From assembly GCA_021735725.1 (NCBI GenBank), contig JAIPGS010000021.1, positions 1 to 12,644 on the forward strand: a DNA stretch of 12,644 bases, written 5' to 3'. The DNA is from Candidatus Babeliales bacterium. Its GTDB lineage: Bacteria; Babelota; Babeliae; Babelales; CAIQNR01. Below are positions 6,956 through 11,761 of the stretch, one piece after another. Numbering within the stretch: position 1 is the first letter of the stretch; every line of letters begins with the position of its first letter. A program made the translations under genes and the position numbers. The notes below the pieces were generated by a model. The model did no database searches. It worked only from the letters and a program-made list of their open reading frames with translations, and was not told where the DNA came from.

Positions 6956-6977
6956 CCCTCCTTGAATTCATGTCTAT

Positions 6978-7005
6978 TTGACAATTTTTATACTCTTGCT
7001 ATACT
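6978..7005 (+). promoter_or_regulatory. Strong predicted promoter of ankyrin gene 1
   Basis: Consensus TTGACA (6978-6983), a 16-bp spacer and TATACT (7000-7005), with TG at 6997-6998. Compared with the duplicated promoters before genes 2 and 3, this copy has 16 additional bases (6979-6994) that supply the TTGACA. The expected start is near 7012. Confidence 0.7.
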
Positions 7006-7052
7006 GACAGTTAGGAAATTATATAAAATGGTAAAATTAATAAGGTTATAAA

Positions 7053-7715
7053 ATGAATAAAAAATTATTATTGGTTACGTTGCTTTGTGTTGCAGGTTAT
7101 ACAATGTCAGCACAACAAAATATGGCAGCTTTAAATGCCCAATTAATAGAGGCTGCAAAAAATGGAAATAAAAATGAAATTACAGAGCTCCTTGCAAATG
7201 GGGCCAGCGTTAATGCTCAAAATCAAATTGGAACCGCTGCTCTTATACTCGCCACAAACGAAGGGCATACTGATTGTCTTGAATTGTTACTTAATACTCC
7301 TAGTATATTAGTTAATACTCAAAATCAATATGGATATACTGCTCTTATGATCGCTGCACTAAATGGCAAGACGAATTGTCTTCAATTATTACTTAATACC
7401 CCTGGTATATTAGTTAATATTCAAGATGATGATGGGCTCACTCCTCTTATGAGTGCCGCAAGCAATGGGCAAAATAATTGTCTTCAATTACTACTTAATA
7501 CTCCTGGAATACAAGTTAATGTTCAAGCTCAACAGGGATATACTGCTCTTATGGTTGCTGCACTAAAGGGCAAACCTGATTGTGTCCAATCTTTACTTGC
7601 TGTAGGAGCCCTGAGAAACACACAAGACAATGCAGGCAACACTGCTTATGATTACGCAGTACAAAATGGACATCAAGCGATTGTTGAGCTATTTCTTGAA
7701 CATGAAGGAATGTAA
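7053..7715 (+). CDS. Secreted ankyrin-repeat protein 1
   Basis: A 220-residue protein with a signal peptide (MNKKLLLVTLLCVAGYTMSA, likely cut after the final A). About six ankyrin repeats of 33-35 residues follow (from residue 28), of the form GYTALMxAAxNGxxxCLxLLLNTPGIxVNxQ. Ankyrin repeats bind proteins, and there is no catalytic domain. In intracellular bacteria such proteins are often host-directed effectors. Here export would be by Sec, so periplasm, cell surface or a second export step are all possible. The cysteine at residue 12 lacks a proper lipobox. An AAGG ribosome site is 7 nt before the ATG. Three close paralogues with the same signal peptide follow. This copy descends from the first unit of the tandem duplication. 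Confidence 0.92.
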   Translation: MNKKLLLVTLLCVAGYTMSAQQNMAALNAQLIEAAKNGNKNEITELLANGASVNAQNQIGTAALILATNEGHTDCLELLLNTPSILVNTQNQYGYTALMIAALNGKTNCLQLLLNTPGILVNIQDDDGLTPLMSAASNGQNNCLQLLLNTPGIQVNVQAQQGYTALMVAALKGKPDCVQSLLAVGALRNTQDNAGNTAYDYAVQNGHQAIVELFLEHEGM

Positions 7716-7734
7716 TAAAGAAGAATAAATAAAA

Positions 7735-7784
7735 TTAATTTTAAAAAAAACCGATATATTATTATCGGTTTTTTTTAAAATTAA
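7735..7784. terminator. Bidirectional terminator after ankyrin gene 1
   Basis: A 22-bp perfect inverted repeat (7735-7756 and 7763-7784, loop TATTAT) has core CCGATA/TATCGG, flanked by eight A on one side and eight T on the other. It can stop plus-strand transcripts from the ankyrin gene and minus-strand ones from the right. A near copy at 9966-10007 sits between ankyrin gene 4 and pal. Confidence 0.9.
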
Positions 7785-7801
7785 AATCTTTAAGAAAAAG
7801 T

Positions 7802-7881
7802 TTATGCAATTTCAGTTAATGTCACAAATTCAACGCGTCTGTTTTTTTGTTCTTTTCCAGAAACATCTACAGCTTTACGTT
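7802..7881 (-). pseudogene. Duplicated 3' end of pal (scar)
   Basis: On the minus strand this reads RKAVDVSGKEQKNRRVEFV, then TLTEIA and a stop: the last 25 codons of the pal gene at 10029-10679 with one V-to-I change. No start codon or upstream part remains. The match ends at 7881, where it is joined without a spacer to the mnmE fragment. It marks the right end of the first unit of a tandem duplication. Confidence 0.93.
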
Positions 7882-7951
7882 GTTAACTGTAAAATCTGTT
7901 ACAGAAAAAGTATTTAATACTATTTTTAATGATTTTTGTATCGGAAAATAA
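7882..7951 (+). pseudogene. Duplicated 3' end of mnmE (scar)
   Basis: This reads LTVKSVTEKVFNTIF, then NDFCIGK and a stop: the last 22 codons of mnmE (6859-6928) with one G-to-V change and a few silent or no other differences. It starts at the junction with the pal fragment and continues into a copy of the mnmE-ankyrin intergenic region. It has no start and is not expected to be expressed as protein. Confidence 0.93.
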
Positions 7952-7991
7952 ACTTAATTGATTTTTATTTATGCTAAGTCCTCTTTTTCTC

Positions 7992-8021
7992 TTGAATCAC
8001 CCTTTCTATTCTTGCTATGCT
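7992..8021 (+). promoter_or_regulatory. Predicted promoter of ankyrin gene 2
   Basis: TTGAAT (7992-7997), an 18-bp spacer and TATGCT (8016-8021), with TG at 8013-8014. It is homologous to the gene 1 promoter but lacks the 16-bp segment carrying TTGACA, and its -10 is further from consensus, so it is probably weaker. Confidence 0.5.
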
Positions 8022-8048
8022 GATTATTAGGAAGTTATATAAAATGGC

Positions 8049-8140
8049 AAAATGGTAAAATAAAGGTTAGAGAAAGGTTATAATAAAAAATTAAATAAAA
8101 TGGTAAAATAAAGATTCTAATATTATAGAAAGGTTATAAA
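8049..8140 (+). repeat. Imperfect direct repeat in the leader of ankyrin gene 2
   Basis: AAAATGGTAAAATAAAG occurs at 8049 and again at 8097. Each copy is followed by TA(G/T)AGAAAGGTTATAA (8068-8083 and 8124-8139). After the first copy comes TAAAAAATTA, which resembles the start of the ankyrin genes (ATGAATAAAAAATTA) with the ATG lost. The leader therefore holds the remains of an additional gene start. It contributes to the gene-free stretch between the mnmE scar and gene 2. Confidence 0.6.
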
Positions 8141-8599
8141 ATGAATAAAAAATTATTATTGGTTACATTGCTTTGTGTTACAGGTTATACAATATCAGGA
8201 GATGATCAGACTACCGACTTATACGATTCCATATTCCTAGATGCGGCAAAAAATGGAAAAGTTCAAGAGTTAAATCGCCTTCTTAGGGCTCATCCTAACA
8301 TAGACGTTAATGCTCAAGATTCAGATGGATATACTGCTCTTATGTTAGCAGCATATAATGGCCATGATGATTGTGTTACATCATTACTTGATCATCCTGG
8401 AATAAAAGTTAATGCTCAAACTAAAAATGGATATACTGCTCTTATGTGCGCTGCACAAAATGGCCATGCTTTTTGCGTTACAGCATTAATTCGTGCTGGA
8501 GCTTCAAAAGGTATAAAAAACCGCAACGGCAACACTGCTTATGATCTTGCCGAAGACCGTGACCATAGAGCAATTATGAGTATGGTCAAAAATAAGTAA
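8141..8599 (+). CDS. Secreted ankyrin-repeat protein 2
   Basis: A 152-residue paralogue with nearly the same signal peptide (MNKKLLLVTLLCVTGYTISG) and about four ankyrin repeats. The first starts near residue 28, the two central ones read GYTALMLAAYNGHDDCVTSL and GYTALMCAAQNGHAFCVTAL, and the last is degenerate (GNTAYDLAED). It has two repeats fewer than genes 1 and 3. The region between signal peptide and first repeat (DDQTTDLYDSIF) differs from the QQNMAALNAQL of genes 1 and 3, so this is the most diverged family member at the N-terminus. An AAAGG ribosome site is 7 nt before the ATG. It has its own promoter and terminator. The function is presumably protein binding; the partner is unknown. 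Confidence 0.9.
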   Translation: MNKKLLLVTLLCVTGYTISGDDQTTDLYDSIFLDAAKNGKVQELNRLLRAHPNIDVNAQDSDGYTALMLAAYNGHDDCVTSLLDHPGIKVNAQTKNGYTALMCAAQNGHAFCVTALIRAGASKGIKNRNGNTAYDLAEDRDHRAIMSMVKNK

Positions 8600-8606
8600 A
8601 AAAAAG

Positions 8607-8638
8607 AAAAAAACCGATAGTAATATATCGGTTTTTTT
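8607..8638 (+). terminator. Intrinsic terminator after ankyrin gene 2
   Basis: Stem AAAAAAACCGATA (8607-8619) with TATCGGTTTTTTT (8626-8638), loop GTAATA. It has the same CCGATA/TATCGG core as the terminators after genes 1 and 4 but a different loop and a shorter stem, as expected for a diverged duplicate. Confidence 0.88.
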
Positions 8639-8653
8639 ATTGCTTTATTAGAG

Positions 8654-8700
8654 GGCTAAGCTTAATTGATTTTTATTTATGCTTAGCCTTCTTTTTTTCT
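8654..8700 (+). terminator. Second terminator hairpin before ankyrin gene 3
   Basis: GGCTAAGC (8654-8661) and GCTTAGCC (8681-8688) form an 8-bp stem around a 19-nt loop, followed by TTCTTTTTTTCTT. It is the duplicated relative of the hairpin after mnmE (6925-6955). Where that has an A-T pair this has C-G, changed on both sides. Combined with the hairpin at 8607-8638 it gives two terminators in series before the gene 3 promoter. Confidence 0.7.
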
Positions 8701-8729
8701 TGAATTAACCTTTCTATTCTTGCTATTCT
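8700..8729 (+). promoter_or_regulatory. Predicted promoter of ankyrin genes 3 and 4
   Basis: TTGAAT (8700-8705), an 18-bp spacer and TATTCT (8724-8729), with TG at 8721-8722. It is the third copy of the family promoter and, like the gene 2 copy, lacks the 16-bp segment present before gene 1. Confidence 0.5.
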
Positions 8730-8774
8730 GATTATTAGGATGTTATATAAAATGGTCATGATAAAGGTTATAAA

Positions 8775-9449
8775 ATGAATAAAAAATTATTATTAGTTAC
8801 TTTGCTCTGCGCAACAGGATATACACTATCGGCACAACAAAATATGGCCGCATTAAATGCTCAGTTAATTGAAGCTGCATTTAATGGAAATAAAGAAAAA
8901 GTTCAGGATCTACTTGAAAATGGAGCCAATGTTAATACTCAAAATCAACAGGGATATACTGCTCTTATGGCGGCTACAGATAACGGCCACGACTCTTGTG
9001 TTAGATTATTACTTACTGCTCCTGAAATACAAGTTAATGCTCAATCTCAACAGGGAGAAACTGCTCTTATGTTTGCTGCAGTAAATGGCCACGACTCTTG
9101 TGTTCGATTATTGCTTACTGCTCCTGGCATACAAGTTAATGCTCAAGATCAATATAGATATACTGCTCTTATGTTCGCTGCACAAAATGGACACACTTCT
9201 TGTGTTCGATTATTACTTACTGCTCCTGAAATACAAGTTAATACTCAAAATCAACAGGGACATACTGCTCTTATGTTAGCTGCAGATAGCGGCCACGACT
9301 CTTGTGTTCAATTATTAATTGCTGCCAGAGCTTTTACTGAAACACGAGATAATACAAACAGAACTGCTTATGATTATGCAGTACAAAATGGACATCAAGC
9401 AATTGCTGATATATTACATAATGAAGGACTTGACGAGGAGCAAATCTAA
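8775..9449 (+). CDS. Secreted ankyrin-repeat protein 3
   Basis: A 224-residue paralogue closest to protein 1: the same signal peptide type (MNKKLLLVTLLCATGYTLSA), then QQNMAALNAQLIEAA, then about six ankyrin repeats. The four internal repeats are almost identical to each other (G-TALMxAAxNGHDSCVRLL, then LTAPxIQVNxQ) and lie on a 102-bp DNA period, so they expanded or were homogenised recently. An AAAGG ribosome site is 7 nt before the ATG. Gene 4 starts 46 bp after this stop without a visible terminator or promoter, so the two are probably one operon. The long overlapping frames at 8869-9084 and 9085-9279 are repeat-driven by-products. The binding partner is unknown. Confidence 0.92.
   Translation: MNKKLLLVTLLCATGYTLSAQQNMAALNAQLIEAAFNGNKEKVQDLLENGANVNTQNQQGYTALMAATDNGHDSCVRLLLTAPEIQVNAQSQQGETALMFAAVNGHDSCVRLLLTAPGIQVNAQDQYRYTALMFAAQNGHTSCVRLLLTAPEIQVNTQNQQGHTALMLAADSGHDSCVQLLIAARAFTETRDNTNRTAYDYAVQNGHQAIADILHNEGLDEEQI
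8958..9374 (+). repeat. 102-bp tandem coding repeats in ankyrin gene 3
   Basis: The marker ACTGCTCTTATG starts at 8958, 9060, 9162 and 9264, exactly 102 bp (34 codons) apart. A variant (ACTGCTTATG) follows at 9363, 99 bp on. The units differ at few positions between 8980 and 9310, with long shared stretches such as GGCCACGACTCTTGTGTT. Such repeats favour unequal recombination and copy-number change in whole ankyrin units. Confidence 0.9.
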
Positions 9450-9495
9450 CAAAAAATAAGGAAGTACTATAAAATGGTAAAATAAAGGGTATAAA

Positions 9496-9954
9496 ATGAA
9501 TAAAAAATTATTATTAATTTCTTTCCTCTGTATAACAGAGATCACGCTGTCTGCACAACAAAATATTGCCGATTTAAATGTCAAATTAAGGACTGCTGCA
9601 TTCAGTGGAAATAAAAATAAAGTTCAGGATCTACTTCAAAATGGAGCCGATGTTAATGCTCAAAATTCTTACGGAATGACGGCTCTTATATTCGCTGCTG
9701 TTAAGGGCCATGATGGGTGTGTTCAATTATTACTTGATACTCCTTGTATAAATGTTAATGCTCAAAATACATATGGACAAACTGCTCTTATATGCGCTGC
9801 AACTCATGGCATGGAACCTTGTGTTCAATTATTACTTGATCATAAAGCTTCTATTGAAATACAAGACAATGAAAACCAAAGTGCTTATAATTGGGCTATA
9901 ACAAGAAGACATCAAGCAATTGCTAATATGCTAAAAAAACCTGATCAAAAATAA
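9496..9954 (+). CDS. Secreted ankyrin-repeat protein 4
   Basis: A 152-residue paralogue with the signal peptide MNKKLLLISFLCITEITLSA, then QQNIADLNVKLRTAA and about four ankyrin repeats (for example GMTALIFAAVKGHDGCVQLL and GQTALICAATHGMEPCVQLL). Its signal peptide is the most changed of the four. Its leader keeps the family's AGGAAG...ATAAAATGGTAAAATAAAGG part but lacks the -10 and -35 region, so the copy was probably made without a promoter and is read from gene 3. An AAAGGG ribosome site lies just before the ATG. It ends at a bidirectional terminator shared with the convergent pal. Confidence 0.9.
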   Translation: MNKKLLLISFLCITEITLSAQQNIADLNVKLRTAAFSGNKNKVQDLLQNGADVNAQNSYGMTALIFAAVKGHDGCVQLLLDTPCINVNAQNTYGQTALICAATHGMEPCVQLLLDHKASIEIQDNENQSAYNWAITRRHQAIANMLKKPDQK

Positions 9955-9965
9955 ACAAAATTAAT

Positions 9966-10007
9966 TAAATAAAAAAACCGATATATTATTATCGGTTTTT
10001 TTATTTA
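9966..10007. terminator. Bidirectional terminator between ankyrin gene 4 and pal
   Basis: An 18-bp perfect inverted repeat (9966-9983 and 9990-10007, loop TATTAT) has core CCGATA/TATCGG flanked by runs of A and T. It serves both converging genes. It is the counterpart of 7735-7784; the outer stem bases differ between the two, yet both pair perfectly. Confidence 0.92.
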
Positions 10008-10028
10008 TCAAAATCTTTAATAAAAAGC

Positions 10029-10679
10029 TTATGCAACTTCAGTTAATGTCACAAACTCAACACGTCTGTTTTTTTGTTCTTTTCCAGAAACATCAACAGC
10101 TTTACGTTTGTCTCCGTATCCAATAACTTTAATTTTGCTTCTTTCAATTCCTGATTTTTCTAATTCTTCAGCAATTGTACGTGCTCGTTGTTCTGATTTT
10201 GCAATATTATATGCTTCACTTACAAAGTGACTATCACTGTGCCCTTCAAGAGCAAGTATCCCGTCATTTTTTAAAACTTCTTTTGCTTGTTCAGCGTCAA
10301 AAGCAACAGTTGCTTTTTGATCTTCATCAATATTGTGTTTATCAAATCCAAAATAAACTGGTTCAAAATGACGTTCTCCAAGAGCGCTATCTTTTTGCCA
10401 TTCACGTTCTTCTTGTTCAATATCTGCACGGGCTATTTTCATCTCTTCAGTATGATCAAAAGGAGATGACTCTTCTTCTAAAACATATAATTCAACTTCA
10501 TCATCAAAACATTTGCCTCTTTCAGAAAGGCCGCCAGAAGGTATTCCTACTCCTTTATCAACTAGTGCTACTTTTTTAGATTTCTTTTTTGTTACCTCAA
10601 TGCCATCTTTTTTGAAAAGACAACCAGGTAGTAATATAGTAAGTAATAAAAATAATGGAAATACTTTATAATTCTTCAT
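10029..10679 (-). CDS. pal: Pal/OmpA-family peptidoglycan-associated lipoprotein
   Basis: A 216-residue outer-membrane lipoprotein. The signal peptide ends in the lipobox LLPG-C with lipidated Cys20. Residues about 21-104 are a charged linker, longer than in E. coli Pal. Residues about 105-216 are the OmpA-like peptidoglycan-binding domain: PVYFGFDKHNID, GHSDSH (146-151), the AYNIAKSEQRA block and NRRVEF (204-209). Pal anchors the outer membrane to peptidoglycan, usually with TolB, but no tol genes are in the window, so a generic OmpA-family lipoprotein is possible. An AAAGGAG ribosome site lies 6 nt before the ATG. Its 3' end is duplicated at 7802-7881. The presence of such a protein supports a Gram-negative envelope. 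Confidence 0.9.
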   Translation of the reverse strand: MKNYKVFPLFLLLTILLPGCLFKKDGIEVTKKKSKKVALVDKGVGIPSGGLSERGKCFDDEVELYVLEEESSPFDHTEEMKIARADIEQEEREWQKDSALGERHFEPVYFGFDKHNIDEDQKATVAFDAEQAKEVLKNDGILALEGHSDSHFVSEAYNIAKSEQRARTIAEELEKSGIERSKIKVIGYGDKRKAVDVSGKEQKNRRVEFVTLTEVA

Positions 10680-10823
10680 TCATTCTCCTTTGCGCTACAA
10701 AAATTTACTCAACCCTTTCCCCTACTCTTTTTAAGAGAGAGAGAATGTAGCATAAAAAAAATAAATTTGCTAGCCCACTATCAAAAAAAAAGAAACTGTT
10801 TTTATTACATACAAATACCTTAA
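10680..10823. other. Intergenic region upstream of pal
   Basis: These 144 bases hold the pal leader (minus strand), with a small CTCTT/AAGAG hairpin near 10725-10740 and several A/T runs. No strong terminator for the AllA-like gene and no clear pal promoter can be picked out. The two minus-strand genes may share a transcript. Confidence 0.4.
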
Positions 10824-11537
10824 TTATTCACCTCTTTCTGGATCATATAAAGGCACAGCAACATAACATCCAAACTCTTCCGGAAATTTAAGGGCTACAC
10901 ATGCATGTACTTTTCCTTGCCTATCTTGAAAATCTATTTCATCTGTTACTGCAAAAAGTGGCTGATGCCATACTCCAACCCCAATAGCTATTCCAAATGA
11001 TCCGTCACAATAAAATGCAATAAAATCATCTGGCGTTACATCATCGCCGGGCAAAGCTAAAAGCGCAACAAACGGTTTACGTTGTTGAGGCATAAATAGT
11101 TGTTCTCCATCAGGATGATAATTTGCTTCAAAAGTAAGAATATGTTTTCTATGCTCTTGCGTTACTGCTTTTTGCTTTGATGCTTCAGTAGGATATGTTG
11201 CCCACCCTGTTAAATATTTTCTCCCTACCGCTCTGTTAAGAGCATAAAGACGATTTTCTTTCCAAAACATAGAAAACTTACCTTGAACAGTTCCTCCCTC
11301 GTTTCCTGTTCCGGGTTCAACAGCCCGCCACCCTTGCGCAGGCCATGTTGCTATTTTCACCTTATAAGATTCAAAATCTTCCAAAGGAACAAGCGTTCCA
11401 TACCCCTTTAATGTCTCGGCTGTCGCCTTTACCCCTTTAACATAATGCACCCTATAGCGCGCATTATCAGGAACAAAAACACCTGAACTCAAAGAAAACG
11501 TAATTAATAAAAAACTACTTACCACTCTTTTTTTCAC
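10824..11537 (-). CDS. Secreted ureidoglycolate lyase (AllA)-fold protein
   Basis: A 237-residue protein read from a GTG at 11537, chosen because AAAAAAGGAA lies 5 nt upstream and a signal peptide follows directly (VKKRVVSSFLLITFSLSSG). The frame extends to an ATG at 11591, which would add 18 residues before it. The C-terminal half matches the ureidoglycolate lyase family: HPDGEQLFMP (141-150), KPFVALLALPGDD (154-166) and GVGVWHQPLFA (186-196), the last like AllA's NVWHHPLFAW. AllA releases glyoxylate from ureidoglycolate in cytosolic purine breakdown. A signal peptide and a region of about 100 residues before the conserved core are both unusual, so the substrate and role may differ. No other allantoin-pathway gene is visible. 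It is divergent from the RNase E/G gene. Confidence 0.75.
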   Translation of the reverse strand: MKKRVVSSFLLITFSLSSGVFVPDNARYRVHYVKGVKATAETLKGYGTLVPLEDFESYKVKIATWPAQGWRAVEPGTGNEGGTVQGKFSMFWKENRLYALNRAVGRKYLTGWATYPTEASKQKAVTQEHRKHILTFEANYHPDGEQLFMPQQRKPFVALLALPGDDVTPDDFIAFYCDGSFGIAIGVGVWHQPLFAVTDEIDFQDRQGKVHACVALKFPEEFGCYVAVPLYDPERGE

Positions 11538-11692
11538 TAAAATTCCTTTTTTTACACTGTTTGTCTCGCGCATTTTTACTATATGTAACAATAAGGACTC
11601 ATAAAAGCAACAATCTTCAGCTTATTTTTTAAAATAACAACCTAAACAAAAGGCCTTACCTCTTTGAATGTCTATTTATTTTTTACATTTTT

Positions 11693-11701
11693 TGATATAC
11701 T
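11693..11701 (+). promoter_or_regulatory. Predicted extended -10 promoter of the RNase E/G gene
   Basis: TGA-TATACT is an extended -10 in the same context as at 4629-4637 (TTACATTTTT before, AAAA after). No good -35 lies at the usual distance. The expected start near 11708 leaves a leader of about 54 nt. Confidence 0.55.
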
Positions 11702-11717
11702 AAAAGAAAAAGTAGTA

Positions 11718-11761
11718 GGGGTAGGAATAAAAAATTTAATAGACCCCCCAAAAGGGAACCC
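11718..11761 (+). promoter_or_regulatory. C-rich leader hairpin before the RNase E/G gene
   Basis: GGGGT (11718-11722) can pair with ACCCC (11743-11747). The run of six C (11744-11749) can instead pair over a four-base loop with the GGG of the ribosome site AAAAGGGAA just before the ATG. A C-run is conspicuous in this AT-rich sequence. RNase E of E. coli is autoregulated through its leader, so a regulatory role is conceivable but inferred. Confidence 0.3.

Noticed and set aside
6989..6994. Second TATACT as the -10 of ankyrin gene 1
   Set aside because: It is only 5 bp from TTGACA and lacks a suitable -35 further upstream; the hexamer at 7000-7005 is correctly spaced and conserved in the paralogues.
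7062..7115. Ankyrin proteins as lipoproteins (Cys at residue 12)
   Set aside because: The residues before the Cys (TLL) do not fit a lipobox, and a normal signal peptidase I site follows near residue 20.
7785..8140. Mobile element between ankyrin genes 1 and 2
   Set aside because: There is no transposase, terminal repeat or target duplication; the segment is explained by the pal and mnmE fragments and a copied promoter region.
8869..9279. Alternative plus-strand frames inside ankyrin gene 3
   Set aside because: They stay open because the 102-bp units are in phase; the protein is L/Y-rich and has no signal or domain.
8958..9374. Regular repeats as a CRISPR array
   Set aside because: The period is 102 bp, the repeats are coding ankyrin units in frame, and there are no unique spacers.
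10175..10579. Plus-strand open frame opposite pal
   Set aside because: It lies wholly opposite a convincing lipoprotein gene and is low-complexity L/Q-rich.
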